In this document: piece after piece, positions 18,704 to 28,114 of the stretch
Position numbering within the stretch: position 1 is the first letter of the stretch
Layout: each line of letters starts with the position of its first letter
NCBI GenBank assembly: GCA_903891095.1
Contig: CAITDI010000030.1
Coordinates: 1-64,000 of the forward strand
Length of the DNA stretch: 64,000 nucleotides
Direction: 5' to 3'
From: an uncultured bacterium
GTDB taxonomy: Bacteria; Planctomycetota; Phycisphaerae; Phycisphaerales; SM1A02
The notes under the pieces: model-generated
What the model was told of the DNA's origin: nothing
Databases searched by the model: none
What the model saw: the letters and a program-made list of their open reading frames with translations, nothing else
Program-made: the position numbers and the translations under genes

Positions 18704-20293
18704 TCACGCCGTCGGTGCGTCGACCCGCATGAACGGCGCGCACTTGGCGATCTTCGTGCCCGCCTTCAGCCCGCCCCAGCGCGCGGCGGCGACCATCCCG
18801 CTGCTTGTCTCGACCTGCGATCCATACGCCGCAAGCACCTCGTCGCACTTCGTCGGCATGATCGGCGTCAGCAGCACCGCCGCGACGCGCACGCCCTCGG
18901 CGCATGCGGCGAGGATCTGCGCGACCCGCGGCAGGTTCGCCGGATCCTTCGCGAGCTTGAACGGCGCGGTCTCGTTGATCAGCAGATCCACCGCGCGCAC
19001 GATCGAGAGCGCGGTGTCGGCCGCCTCCGCGAGCTCGAAGTCCTCGTAGTGCTTGAGCGCATTCTCCGCAGCCTGCTGCGTGAACGCGCTCCACGTCGGC
19101 GAACCGGCGGCGCCCGAGATCGGCATCGTCGCCGTCTCGGCCGCGGGCATCTCGCCGGCGAAATACTTCTCGATCATCGAGCTCGTGCGGCTCGCGCAGT
19201 TGGCGAACGTGTTCACCAGCTGCGCGGTGTAGATCTCGTGGAAATGCTTGTCGCTGAAGTCGGCGTCCTGCGTTCCGAGCGGTCCCTGCGTCGCCATGTA
19301 CCAGCGCCAGGCGTCGACGCCGTACTTCGCGAAGAAACCGTCGATCGTCGGCAGGTCGACGAAGTTCCCGAGCGACTTCGACATCTTCTGGCCGTTGCGG
19401 ATCCAGAACGAATGCGCGTACACGCACTTCGGCATCGGCAGGCCGAGCGCCATCAGCATCGCGGGCCAGATCACCGCGTGGAACCACAGGATCTCCTTGC
19501 CGATCACGTGGTATTCGGGCGGCCAGTACTTCGCGCGGTCCTTCGCGAGCGCGCCGTTCGGCTCGCCGAGCCCGAGCGCCGTCGCGTAGTTGAAGAGCGC
19601 GTCGATCCACACGTAGATCACATGCTCGGGCGCGTTCGGCATGGGAATGCCCCACGTGAAGTTCGTGCGCGTGACCGGCACGTCCTGCAGGCCCTCGCGC
19701 ATGCGGCCGAGCACCTCGTTGAAGCGACCGGCGGGGCGCACGAACCCGGGATTCGCTGCGAAGAACGCCTCGAGCTTCGACTGGTACGCGCTGAGCCGGA
19801 AGTAGTAGTTCTTCTCCGTCGCGCGCACGAGCGGCCGGCCGCTGATCGGGCTCTTGTATTCGAGCTCCTTCGCGCGCGTGTCGGTGATGTACTCCTCCTG
19901 GCCCTCGTCGTACCAGCCGACGAACTCGCCGAGGTAGATGTCGCCCGACGCGAGCAGCCGTGAGACGAACGCCTGCACTTGAGACTCGTGGCGCGGCTCG
20001 GTCGTGCGGATGAAGTCGTCGTTCGAGAGGTTGAACGGCCCGAGCAGCTTGCGGAACTCGGCGGAGTTCTCGTCGGCGAGCGCCTGCGGGGTCATGCCGC
20101 GGTCCTTCGCGCTCTTCTCGACCTTGCCGCCGTGCTCGTCGGTTCCCGTGAGGAAGAACACGTCGCGGCCGTCGAGCCGCATCGCGCGCGCCCAGACGTC
20201 GCAGAGCGTGGTCGTGTACGCGCTGCCGATATGCGGGCGGTCGTTCACGTAATAGATGGGCGTGGTGATGTACGCAGGAGCCGGGCGGGACAT
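18704..20293 (-). CDS. metG: Methionine--tRNA ligase (zinc-less form)
   Basis: Class I synthetase that charges initiator and elongator tRNA-Met. It has 529 residues. Signatures: YYVNDRPHIGSAYTTTLCD (HIGH-like), FFLTGTDEHGGKVEKSA, IYVWIDALFNY and GQKMSKSLGNFVD (KMSKS). The connective domain EEYITDTRAKE carries no CxxC knuckles, so it is the zinc-independent form. There is no C-terminal tRNA-binding (Trbp111-like) domain, consistent with the short type. The start at 20293 (MSRPAPAYITTPIYYV) is 60 bases from the divergent gene at 20353. Confidence 0.96.
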   Translation of the reverse strand: MSRPAPAYITTPIYYVNDRPHIGSAYTTTLCDVWARAMRLDGRDVFFLTGTDEHGGKVEKSAKDRGMTPQALADENSAEFRKLLGPFNLSNDDFIRTTEPRHESQVQAFVSRLLASGDIYLGEFVGWYDEGQEEYITDTRAKELEYKSPISGRPLVRATEKNYYFRLSAYQSKLEAFFAANPGFVRPAGRFNEVLGRMREGLQDVPVTRTNFTWGIPMPNAPEHVIYVWIDALFNYATALGLGEPNGALAKDRAKYWPPEYHVIGKEILWFHAVIWPAMLMALGLPMPKCVYAHSFWIRNGQKMSKSLGNFVDLPTIDGFFAKYGVDAWRWYMATQGPLGTQDADFSDKHFHEIYTAQLVNTFANCASRTSSMIEKYFAGEMPAAETATMPISGAAGSPTWSAFTQQAAENALKHYEDFELAEAADTALSIVRAVDLLINETAPFKLAKDPANLPRVAQILAACAEGVRVAAVLLTPIMPTKCDEVLAAYGSQVETSSGMVAAARWGGLKAGTKIAKCAPFMRVDAPTA

Positions 20294-20352
20294 GGGTGGA
20301 ATCCTACAGACCGCGGTGCAGCCAACGCGGAACGATTGCGTAGGATGCGATC

Positions 20353-21135
20353 GTGAGTTCCGAGCCGTCACCTTCAAGCGAGCCGCAGGACGATCTCGAT
20401 CCCGCTTCCGAGCGCGAGGCGAAGATCGAGCCTGCGGTCGATCCATCGGAGGGTGCCGAACCAGCTGAGGCTTCCGATCACGAGCCCGACGACGCGGCCG
20501 AGCCTCGCGACACCAACGGTCTTGCGATCGCCGCGACCGTGGCGCTGGTGCTCTTCTCGGTGTTTATCGGCGTGTTTGGTCCGCGCATCGGCAATCGGCA
20601 GCAGCTTCCCGCGGGTGTGACGCTGGTCGAGCTCGCGGAGGCGATCACCTCGCGGTCGCGTTCCTATGCGGATCGCGATGCCTCCGGCCGCGGCGCCGTG
20701 CTCGACGAGGCGGAGTTTGGCGAGCGGCTCGACGTGCTCACGGGTCGATCCGTGCCGCTGCCCTCGTTCGACGACCTCAAGATGCGGCCTTCGTCGCTGA
20801 ATCGCGTCAAGCTTCCTGGTGGCAGCGGCGGATTCGCGGTCTTCCATAAGGACACCGACACGAAGGAGTTCGTGGCTTCGATCGCGGTGCTCACCGACGA
20901 GGACCGTTTCACGGTGTTTGACCGGTTCGGCCGGCCGATTGCGCTGCCCGAAGGGGAGGTCTTCTCGATCGACGACCCGCACGGGGTGCCGCCTGGGACC
21001 GTCGAGGTGTTTCGGCGCGGGGACCTGGTGTTCGCGGTGCACGCGCGGTCTGCGGATCAGGCGAATGCCTTGGCGTCCCTGCTGCAGTACGCGGCCGCGC
21101 GCCGGCCGGCTGGGGAACACCCCGCGGTTGAGTGA
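20353..21135 (+). CDS. Single-pass membrane protein, unknown function
   Basis: 260 residues from a GTG start. It has an acidic, Pro/Glu/Asp-rich cytoplasmic N-terminus of ~55 residues, one transmembrane helix (GLAIAATVALVLFSVFIGVFG) and a ~180-residue extracytoplasmic domain with FAVFHKDTDTKEFVASIAVL and VEVFRRGDLVFAVHARS. No enzymatic motif was seen. It is transcribed away from metG. The tail of the gene is followed immediately by short tandem repeats. Possibly an envelope sensor or anti-sigma-like protein, but nothing decides this. Confidence 0.6.
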   Translation: MSSEPSPSSEPQDDLDPASEREAKIEPAVDPSEGAEPAEASDHEPDDAAEPRDTNGLAIAATVALVLFSVFIGVFGPRIGNRQQLPAGVTLVELAEAITSRSRSYADRDASGRGAVLDEAEFGERLDVLTGRSVPLPSFDDLKMRPSSLNRVKLPGGSGGFAVFHKDTDTKEFVASIAVLTDEDRFTVFDRFGRPIALPEGEVFSIDDPHGVPPGTVEVFRRGDLVFAVHARSADQANALASLLQYAAARRPAGEHPAVE

Positions 21136-21136
21136 G

Positions 21137-21205
21137 CTTGCCCACGACCTCTTGCCCACGACCTCTTGCCCACGATCTCTTGCCCTTTAGATCTCTTGCC
21201 TTTTG
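21137..21205 (+). repeat. 14-bp tandem repeat directly after a stop codon
   Basis: One base after the stop at 21133-21135: CTTGCCCACGACCT at 21137-21150 and 21151-21164, CTTGCCCACGATCT at 21165-21178, then two degenerate units beginning CTTGCC at 21179 and 21195. It is non-coding and lies before the secreted protein gene at 21280. Confidence 0.88.
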
Positions 21206-21279
21206 TCCGTTAGAGCCGATAGTTGACCGTCGGTTCCGTGCCGACGAATCCGCTTGAAACCGTCCCTCTGCGACCTGCC

Positions 21280-23193
21280 ATGCGACAGTTCGAACCACGC
21301 AACACCGTCTCCCGCCGAACCACCTCCTGCGTGGTCCTCGCCGCCGTATCGCTCGCGATCGTGCTGGCCGAGACCGCGACCGCGCAGACGCTGGTGCAGC
21401 CCAACCGCGTCGGCACGCAGGTTGGCGGCAACCGCACGGGCAATCAGGTCGGTGGTTCGATGGGCGGTCCGATCGGCGGCAACTACCTCGGTGGCCGCGG
21501 GCAGTCGCTCGGTGATGGCAACGCACTCGGCGGGCAGACGTTCGCGTGGGGCCGCTCGGGCGGCTCGGGTCTGGCGGCTGGCGCCGGCAACAGCCTCGAT
21601 GCCAACACGCAGCACGGCTCTGGCGGCGTGAACGGCGGCATCGCGCCGACCGACTACAACGCGCGCAACCTCATCGTGACGGGCAGCGTTCCCGGCGGCC
21701 GCGGTTTCCGTGGTTCCGTTGGCTACAGCGCCGCGACCGATTTCCGCGGCGTGCTCGGCTCGGACTCGACGTTTGCGTTCCGCGCCGACAGCGCGTTCTC
21801 GAGCACCGCGTTCTCCGCGTCGGCGATCTCGCGCGACCGCTTCTTGCTCGCGCAGGGACTTGGCGCGTACCAGTACCTCCGCGATCCGGGTCCGAACGCG
21901 ATCCTCTCGCAGTCGGTTGGTCCTGGCGGCGCCGAAAGCAGCCTCCGCATCGACCGTGCGAATTCGCTGCTCTCGCTCGGCCGTTCGAACTGGGAGATCG
22001 GCGGCGATCGGACGATCGCCTCGTCGTCGACGACCACCGGCGAACCCGTGCGGTACGTGATCTCGCCGCTTCGCGGCATGCAGATCGAGAACATGACCGA
22101 CCCGCTGACCCGCGGCGGCCTGAGCGTGTACGAGCGCGCGCGCGCGCGACAGGACATCGCAGCCGGCCGCGCGACGTCTGACGACTATCTCCGCGCTCGC
22201 GCGATGTACGCGCCGGAAGCGCCCGATCCGCGGCGCGTCGACGCCAAGCTCAAGCCCAAGTCCGAAGGCGATCGGCTGCGCGTGGACGGTTCCAAGTCGC
22301 TGCCGCAGTCGTATCTCGACATCGTCGACGAGGTCAACAAGAAGGCCAAGACCGACCAGCAGTCGCAACAGCCCGACAAGCCGGCGCAGGCGCCCAAGAC
22401 CCCGCTCGAACAGATTCGCGAATCGCTTGACGCCGCGCGCGGCGTGAAGCCCGCGACCGGCGACAAGAAGCCGGACGGCAGCGGCAAGGACGACATGCAG
22501 TCCGACGGCACCAAGTCGGACGGCACGAAACCAGACGCAACCAAGCCTGACGCAACCAGGCCTGACCCGACCAAGCCCGCCAACGCCGACACCGTCACCA
22601 AGCCGGTCGACGCCGAGGCCATGCGCGAAGCTGATCGCGTCAAGCAGCGCGGCAAGCTCATGTCGGTGGAGGACGCCGCCGCGGTGCTCCGCCATGGCAA
22701 GACGATCACCGAGCTCGGCCGCGACGATCGTCGCCGCGTCGACGAGCTCATCAAGCAAGGCGAGAGCGCGCTGCGCGACAGCGACTATTTCCGTGCCGAG
22801 CGGCGCTTTAACCAGGCGCAGTCGCTTGCATCGGACAACCCGCTCATCGAGGCCGGCATCGCCAACGCGCAGCTCGGCGCTGGCCTGTATCTCTCGGCGT
22901 CGCTCACGCTGCGGAGCATGTTCACGTCGTTCCCCGAGCTGATCGATGCGAAGTACGACCGTGCGCTGCTGCCCAAGCAGGACCGTCTCGACGCCGCGAT
23001 TGCGCTGATTCGTCAGCGCATCGACCGCGGCGACGACGCGCCGGGCTATGGCCTCGTGCTTGCGTACATCGGGCACCAGGTCGGCGACCGCAAGCTCGTC
23101 GAGGAAGGTCTCGCCGTGATCAAGGGCGGCGAGCAGATCGAGACGCAGCGCATGCTCCTCGAGGACATCTGGCTTGGCGCTTCCGGCAAGTGA
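21280..23193 (+). CDS. Secreted low-complexity/TPR-like protein
   Basis: 637 residues, function unknown. Signal peptide after a basic start (MRQFEPRNTVSRR then TTSCVVLAAVSLAIVLAETATAQ). Residues ~25-140 are Gly/Asn-rich repeats (VGGNRTGNQVGG...), followed by a Ser/Ala/Arg-rich region, a Lys/Pro/Asp/Thr low-complexity segment (DGTKSDGTKPDATKPDATRP, 12-bp DNA periodicity) and a C-terminal helical part with TPR character (ALRDSDYFRAERRFNQAQSL). In-frame TTG 21223 and GTG 21238 are alternative starts; ATG 21280 gives the best signal peptide. The galactokinase start overlaps its 3' end. Confidence 0.68.
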   Translation: MRQFEPRNTVSRRTTSCVVLAAVSLAIVLAETATAQTLVQPNRVGTQVGGNRTGNQVGGSMGGPIGGNYLGGRGQSLGDGNALGGQTFAWGRSGGSGLAAGAGNSLDANTQHGSGGVNGGIAPTDYNARNLIVTGSVPGGRGFRGSVGYSAATDFRGVLGSDSTFAFRADSAFSSTAFSASAISRDRFLLAQGLGAYQYLRDPGPNAILSQSVGPGGAESSLRIDRANSLLSLGRSNWEIGGDRTIASSSTTTGEPVRYVISPLRGMQIENMTDPLTRGGLSVYERARARQDIAAGRATSDDYLRARAMYAPEAPDPRRVDAKLKPKSEGDRLRVDGSKSLPQSYLDIVDEVNKKAKTDQQSQQPDKPAQAPKTPLEQIRESLDAARGVKPATGDKKPDGSGKDDMQSDGTKSDGTKPDATKPDATRPDPTKPANADTVTKPVDAEAMREADRVKQRGKLMSVEDAAAVLRHGKTITELGRDDRRRVDELIKQGESALRDSDYFRAERRFNQAQSLASDNPLIEAGIANAQLGAGLYLSASLTLRSMFTSFPELIDAKYDRALLPKQDRLDAAIALIRQRIDRGDDAPGYGLVLAYIGHQVGDRKLVEEGLAVIKGGEQIETQRMLLEDIWLGASGK

Positions 23194-24226
23194 CGCGTGC
23201 GGCGCGCGCGCGAGGCTGCTGCTTCGTGCGTGCTTTGGCCGCGAAGCCGACGCGTGCGCGAGCGCGCCAGGGCGCGTGAACCTCATCGGTGACCACATCG
23301 ATTACGCCGGCGGCCCCGTGCTGCCGATGGCGATCGCGGCGCGCACGCATGTGGCGGTTGCGCGCATGACGGAGTCCTCGGCGGCTTCGCGCGACGAGTT
23401 TGCATCCGAGTGGAGCGGCGATGCAGGTTGGATGCGCTACGCACAAGGCGTGCTGATCGAGCTGCGCGCGGCGGGTATCGCGGTGCCGCCGCTTGCGCTT
23501 GCGGTCGCGAGCGATGTGCCGGTTGGAGCGGGCCTCTCGTCGAGCGCGGCGCTCGAAGTCGCGGTCGCGCGCGCGGCGTTGGCTGCGGCGAGCGCATCGC
23601 TCACGCCGCGCGAGATCGCGCTGCTCTGTCAGCGCGCAGAGCATGTGCACGCGGGAACGCCGTGCGGAATCATGGACCAGTGGTGCGTCGCGCATGCGGA
23701 TGTCGATGCGGCGGACGATCCGGCCTCGGCGTCCGCCGCGATCCTTCTCGACTGCGCGACGCTTGCGTGGGAGCGCGTCGAGCTGCCGCGCGGGCTACCA
23801 CGCGAGCTCGCGATCGAGGTCGTCGACTCCGGCGTGCGGCACGCGTTGCGCGATGGCGGATACGCCGCGCGCCGCGCGGATGTCGAGGAAGCCGCGCGCT
23901 TGCTCGGCGTTGCGCTGCTTGCCGAACTTCCGCGCGAGCGCTGGAACGAGATCGACGCGCTTCCACCGCGCATTGCCCGTCGCGCGCGTCACGTCGTGCG
24001 CGAATGCGCGCGCGTGCGCGAGGCCGTTGCGGCGCTGCGTGCGCGCGACATTGCGCGTTTCGGCGCGCTTCTCTTCGAGAGCCATGCTTCGCTGCGCGAC
24101 GACTTCGACGTCTCGACGCCCGAACTCGACGCGATCGTCGAACGCGCGCGTGCGGACGGCGCGCTTGGCGCACGCATGACTGGCGGCGGCTTCGGCGGCA
24201 GCGCCGTGATCGCCCGCAGCGCGTGA
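23174..24226 (+). CDS. galK: Galactokinase
   Basis: GHMP kinase that phosphorylates D-galactose at C1 (Leloir pathway). It has 350 residues with all three motifs: SAPGRVNLIGDHIDYAGGPV (galactokinase signature, with GDH where GEH is usual), DVPVGAGLSSSAALEVAVA (phosphate loop), and MTGGGFGGSAVI near the C-terminus. The catalytic Asp lies in PCGIMDQW. The start is TTG 23174, inside the last 20 bases of the upstream gene; no ATG or GTG in frame precedes the signature, so the TTG is required unless a rarer codon is used. No other gal gene is nearby. Confidence 0.9.
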   Translation: MALPASDACGARARLLLRACFGREADACASAPGRVNLIGDHIDYAGGPVLPMAIAARTHVAVARMTESSAASRDEFASEWSGDAGWMRYAQGVLIELRAAGIAVPPLALAVASDVPVGAGLSSSAALEVAVARAALAAASASLTPREIALLCQRAEHVHAGTPCGIMDQWCVAHADVDAADDPASASAAILLDCATLAWERVELPRGLPRELAIEVVDSGVRHALRDGGYAARRADVEEAARLLGVALLAELPRERWNEIDALPPRIARRARHVVRECARVREAVAALRARDIARFGALLFESHASLRDDFDVSTPELDAIVERARADGALGARMTGGGFGGSAVIARSA

Positions 24227-24235
24227 CGGTCGCTC

Positions 24236-24261
24236 GACTTGACTTGACTTTGACTTGACTT
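24236..24261 (+). repeat. GACTT pentanucleotide tandem repeat
   Basis: Five GACTT units (24236-24250, then 24252-24261 after one inserted T) in the 43-bp gap between the convergent genes galK and the HD hydrolase, ten bases after the galK stop. It is one of several unrelated short tandem repeats that follow stop codons in this window. Confidence 0.85.
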
Positions 24262-24269
24262 GACCGGAC

Positions 24270-24806
24270 TCACGCCACCGCGCGAATCGCCGCAATGCAG
24301 CGCGCGATGTGCTCGTCCTCGGCCACGCCGAGTTCGGCGACGCCCGCCGCGATGTCCTCGCGTGAAACGGCGGCGGCGAACGTCGCGTTCTTGAGGCGCT
24401 TTTTCACGCTCGACGGTTCGAGCGTCGCGACGCCGTCGGGCCGGACCTTTCCGCACGCGACGATAAAGCCCGCAAGCTCGTCGACCGCGAAGAGATGCCG
24501 CGCCATCGGCGTGTCGCGCGCGGTGCCCGTGTACGGCGCATGCGCCATGATCGCGTGCAGGATCTCCTCATCCACGCCGCGCCCCCGCAGGAACGCCACG
24601 CCCACGCGCGGATGCTCCGCCTGCGTCGGATGCCGTTCCCAGTCGAGGTCGTGCAGCAGGCCCGCGAGCATCCATCGCTCGCGCTCGGCGGGCGCGACGA
24701 CATCGGCGTACGCACCCATGCACGCCGCGACCGTCTCCATGTGATGGCGGAGCGCGGGGTTCGCGACCCACTCGTGCAGGATGGCGCGCGCTTGGTCGAG
24801 CTGCAT
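24270..24806 (-). CDS. HD-domain phosphohydrolase coupled to xylA
   Basis: 178-residue HD-superfamily hydrolase. Metal-binding residues are visible: RHHMETVAAC (first His), LLHDLDWERHP (HD pair) and a later HAIMAHAPYTG. Short stand-alone HD proteins of this shape hydrolyse nucleotides or other phosphate compounds; the substrate here is unknown. Its ATG overlaps the xylA stop (ATGA), so it is translated as the second gene of the xylA operon, an unusual partner for a sugar isomerase. Confidence 0.82.
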   Translation of the reverse strand: MQLDQARAILHEWVANPALRHHMETVAACMGAYADVVAPAERERWMLAGLLHDLDWERHPTQAEHPRVGVAFLRGRGVDEEILHAIMAHAPYTGTARDTPMARHLFAVDELAGFIVACGKVRPDGVATLEPSSVKKRLKNATFAAAVSREDIAAGVAELGVAEDEHIARCIAAIRAVA

Positions 24807-26119
24807 CAGATGTGCTCGTGCAGGATGTGCTCGAGCAGTTCCTGGCGACCGCTCTCGACGGGCCACGACTTCTGCGCGAGCGCCATGCGCTCGAGTTCCT
24901 CGAGCGTCGCGTCGCCGTTCTCGATGCGGCGGCCGAGCTCGGAGTCCCAGCTCGCGTAGCGCTGCTTGACGAAGTTCGCGATGCGTCCATCGGCGCGGAT
25001 CGCCGCGGCGGCCTTGAGTCCGCGCGCGAACGCATCCATGCCCGCGACATGCGCGTGGAACAGATCGACCGGCTCGAAGCTCTCGCGCCGGCGCTTGGCG
25101 TCGAAGTTGAGCCCGCCCGTCGTGAATCCGCCCATCGCGAGGATCTCGAGCATCATCTTGGTCGTGAGCCGCGGATCGGTCGGGAACTCGTCGGTGTCCC
25201 AGCCGCAGTTCTCCGTGCCCGAGTTCGCGTCGACCGAACCGAGCGCGCCCGCCGTGCGGCACGCAGCGAGCTCGTGCTCGACCGTGTGGCCCGCGAGCGT
25301 CGCGTGGTTGGTCTCGATGTTCATCTTGAAGTGGCCGAGCAGGCCGAACTCGCGAAGGAACGCGAGGCACGCCGCCGCGTCGGAGTCGTACTGGTGCACG
25401 CTCGGCTCGCGCGGCTTGGGCTCGATGTAGAACTGCCCCTTGAAGCCGATCGACTTCTTGTACTCGACCGCCATATGCAGCAGGTGCGCGAGATGCTCGC
25501 GCTCGCGCTTCATGTCGGTGTTGAGGAGCGTCGTGTAGCCCTCGCGGCCGCCCCAGAAGACGTAGCCCTCGCCGCCGAGGCGGTGGGTCACTTCCATCGC
25601 CTTCTTGACCTGCGCGGCGGCGTGCGCGAAGACCTCGATGCGCGGGCTCGTCGCGGCGCCCGACACGTAGCGCGGATGCGCGAACAGGCACGCGGTGCCC
25701 CAGAGGAGCTTCTTGCCGCTCGCGCGCTGGAGCACCTCGAAGTGCTCGACGACCTTGTCGAGGTCCGCGTTCGACTCGGCGAGCGTCGCGCGCTCGGGCG
25801 CGATGTCGCGGTCATGGAAGCAGTAGAAGTCGATGCGGCACTTGCGGAGGAACTCGAAGAACGCGTCCGCGCGGCGCTTGCAGTTGTCGATCGAGTCGCT
25901 GCCGTCGTCCCACGGCATCTTGGCGGTGGCGGAGCCGAACGGATCGGCGAGGCCGTTGCGCATCGTGTGCCAGTAGCACGAGGCGAAGCGCATCTGGTCG
26001 CGCATCGACTTGCCCTCGACCATCTCGTCGGGGCGGTAGTGGCGGAAGCCGAGCAGCTCCTTCGAAGTGCGCTCGACGAACGGGACGGTATCGATGCCGG
26101 GGAACGCTTCCTGTGACAT
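24806..26119 (-). CDS. xylA: Xylose isomerase
   Basis: Interconverts D-xylose and D-xylulose (also glucose/fructose) using two divalent metals. It has 437 residues, as in the long group II enzymes. Diagnostic segments: [10 protein letters not shown] (catalytic His/Asp), [38 protein letters not shown] (metal-ligand Glu and substrate Lys), and [18 protein letters not shown]. The ATG at 26119 gives [16 protein letters not shown]. It lies downstream of a minus-strand terminator, so it probably has its own promoter in the gap 26120-26228. No xylB is visible in the window. Confidence 0.96.
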   Translation of the reverse strand: MSQEAFPGIDTVPFVERTSKELLGFRHYRPDEMVEGKSMRDQMRFASCYWHTMRNGLADPFGSATAKMPWDDGSDSIDNCKRRADAFFEFLRKCRIDFYCFHDRDIAPERATLAESNADLDKVVEHFEVLQRASGKKLLWGTACLFAHPRYVSGAATSPRIEVFAHAAAQVKKAMEVTHRLGGEGYVFWGGREGYTTLLNTDMKREREHLAHLLHMAVEYKKSIGFKGQFYIEPKPREPSVHQYDSDAAACLAFLREFGLLGHFKMNIETNHATLAGHTVEHELAACRTAGALGSVDANSGTENCGWDTDEFPTDPRLTTKMMLEILAMGGFTTGGLNFDAKRRRESFEPVDLFHAHVAGMDAFARGLKAAAAIRADGRIANFVKQRYASWDSELGRRIENGDATLEELERMALAQKSWPVESGRQELLEHILHEHI

Positions 26120-26161
26120 GCGCGGAGAGTAGCGATTCCGCGCGGGCTTGACGCACGCGGC

Positions 26162-26200
26162 AAAAACAGCAGCGCCGCCCGAAACAGGCGGCGCCGCTGC
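26162..26200 (-). terminator. Rho-independent terminator of the B12-domain-like gene
   Basis: Read on the minus strand: GC-rich hairpin (arms 26193-26186 and 26179-26172 plus an outer 4-bp extension after one mismatch, loop of seven), followed by a U-tract from the A-run at 26162-26166. It sits 29 bases after the stop at 26229 and before xylA. Confidence 0.75.
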
Positions 26201-26228
26201 GCTAGGTCTGGTGGATGGCGGCGCGCGC

Positions 26229-26936
26229 TCAGGCGACGCGGCGCTTCATGGCCGTGCGCGAAGTCCAGCGCGCGTTGCGCTCGCTGCCGCACTCGACGAG
26301 CTTCTCGAGAAGGTCGCGCGGCGAGGTCGCCGAGAGGTCCGCGCCGATCTCCTCATCGAGGCCGGGCGCGCGGTTGAAGATGCCGCCGCCGACGACGATC
26401 TGCATGTCGGGGTGGCCGCCGTTCTCGCGGATGTTGTCGATGAGCTCGCGGATCGACGGCGCGTCCTTGGCGCTCGACGCGAAGAGGAGGAGGATGTCCG
26501 GCTCGCGCTGGCTGAGTTCCTCGCGGATCTCGTCGTTCGCCACGCCGCCGCCGGCGAAGGTCACTTCGTAGCCGTCGGCCTCGAGAAGGTCGGCGACCAT
26601 CTGGCCGGCGAGCTCCTCGGTCTCGTTCGGGCCGCAGAACATGGCGATGCGCTTGTTGCGCTCGGGCGCCATCGCGTAGTTCGCCTGCGCCTGGTCGACC
26701 AGCATGCGGAGCATGCGCGTCGAGTAGTGGTGCGAGAGCGTCGTGATCTGGTCCTTGCGGTACATCGCCGAGATCTGCTCGAGCAGCGGCCAGTAGAGGT
26801 CCTTGGAGACGGTCTCGGGGGTCACGCCCGCCGCGAAGACCGCATCGACAAGGGTGCGCGCCGCGCGACGCTCGCCGCTGACAAGGTGCGAGAAGAGCTG
26901 CTCGGAGACGCGTTCGATGTTCGGGATAGAGGTCAT
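26229..26936 (-). CDS. Cobalamin-binding-domain-like regulatory protein lacking the B12 histidine
   Basis: 235 residues. The N-terminal helical bundle (about 1-90, [20 protein letters not shown]) and C-terminal Rossmann-like domain match the two-part B12-binding unit of methyltransferases and CarH/LitR photoreceptors. The loop that should read DxHxxG is NETEELAGQ (about 105-112), so the cobalt-coordinating His is absent, while later family features remain ([22 protein letters not shown]). There is no DNA-binding domain. It may bind another ligand or act as a protein-protein adaptor. The start at 26936 gives [15 protein letters not shown]. Confidence 0.72.
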   Translation of the reverse strand: MTSIPNIERVSEQLFSHLVSGERRAARTLVDAVFAAGVTPETVSKDLYWPLLEQISAMYRKDQITTLSHHYSTRMLRMLVDQAQANYAMAPERNKRIAMFCGPNETEELAGQMVADLLEADGYEVTFAGGGVANDEIREELSQREPDILLLFASSAKDAPSIRELIDNIRENGGHPDMQIVVGGGIFNRAPGLDEEIGADLSATSPRDLLEKLVECGSERNARWTSRTAMKRRVA

Positions 26937-27201
26937 GGTCGTTTCGATTCTCTGACGCGCGGGCACATCCACCTGCCATGCGCTGATCTTGAGCCTGCGT
27001 CGGGATCCTCCAGACGCTTGCCGCTGCACGGTGCTGCGGCGAGCACTGTTTCGGCGCTACAGGGAACTATTCGCAACAACTGATTGCCTGAGTTGATAAC
27101 CCTCTCACGGAGGGGCGGAGCGAAGCCGATAATGGAACACGCTCGCGTCGGACCCCGTCAGGGGCGTCCACGCAAGCCTCGCTCGCAGAAGGACCTCAAT
27201 C

Positions 27202-28065
27202 ATGACTCGTCGAATCATCGCGCCTCTCGTTCTGCTCGCTCTCACTGTTGCGTCGTTCGGCGAGCGCGCCCACGCGCGCGAGGACGAAGTGACGCCCGCC
27301 AAGGTCGAGCGTCACGTCGACATCCCGAAGGCCGCCGAGAAGGACTTCGCCGAGCGCGTCGTCGCGGAGATCACCGATGGCTCGCTCGAGCTCGTGGTCG
27401 ATCCGACGATCGATGCACCGACGGTCGACGTCGAGTTCACCGTCGATGGCGCCGACGACAAGGACGTCAAGCGTCGTGCCGAAGTCGTGCGCTTGTTCGC
27501 CGAGCGCAGCTCGGACCAGAGCGTCGTCGTGCAGGTCGTGTATCCCGGCAAGGCGATGCCGCGCGACAGCGCGAAGGTCAAGATCACCGTGCCCAAGTGC
27601 GGCGACTCGAGCCTTCGCAGCACCAAGGGCGCGATCACCGCGATCAAGACCGCAGGCAAGCTGCGCGTGAAGAGCAAGGAAGGCGCGATCAAGATCGATC
27701 GCAACGACGGCAGCGTCGAGGTCAACGGCGGCAAGGGCGCCATCGATGTTGTCGGCGCAAACGCCGAAGTCCGCGTGAGCGGCGGCGCCGGCAAGGTCAC
27801 GGTCACGATGGCCGACGCGAACGACCTTCCGTTCGAGGTCGAGGCGAAGGGTGGCGCGATCCGCGTGGAGGTCGGCGCCGCGTTCGACGGCGTCGTGAAG
27901 ATGCACACCACCAGCGGCGAGATCGAGTTCACCGACGGCAGCAAGAGCGCGCGCATGCCGACGTCGACGGAGCACTCGAAGACCGTCGAGATCGGCGCAG
28001 CGGGCGGTCACTCGGAGATCCGAACCACAACCGGTGCGATCGAACTCGTGGTCCGCAGCAAGTAA
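27202..28065 (+). CDS. Secreted DUF4097-like beta-repeat protein
   Basis: 287 residues with a signal peptide (MTRRIIAPLVLLALTVASFGERAHA). The mature part is built of short beta-strand repeats rich in Gly, Val, Lys and Asp (GAITAIKTAGKLRVKSKEGA, IKIDRNDGSVEVNGGKGA), as in DUF4097/putative auto-transporter adhesin head domains. No enzymatic residues were recognised. Likely periplasmic or surface-attached. It ends 50 bases before a strong bidirectional terminator shared with the convergent secreted protein gene. Confidence 0.66.
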   Translation: MTRRIIAPLVLLALTVASFGERAHAREDEVTPAKVERHVDIPKAAEKDFAERVVAEITDGSLELVVDPTIDAPTVDVEFTVDGADDKDVKRRAEVVRLFAERSSDQSVVVQVVYPGKAMPRDSAKVKITVPKCGDSSLRSTKGAITAIKTAGKLRVKSKEGAIKIDRNDGSVEVNGGKGAIDVVGANAEVRVSGGAGKVTVTMADANDLPFEVEAKGGAIRVEVGAAFDGVVKMHTTSGEIEFTDGSKSARMPTSTEHSKTVEIGAAGGHSEIRTTTGAIELVVRSK

Positions 28066-28114
28066 CGCGCGGCCGCGATCCGAACACCGACCGCAGGCGA
28101 AACCAACCACCAAG

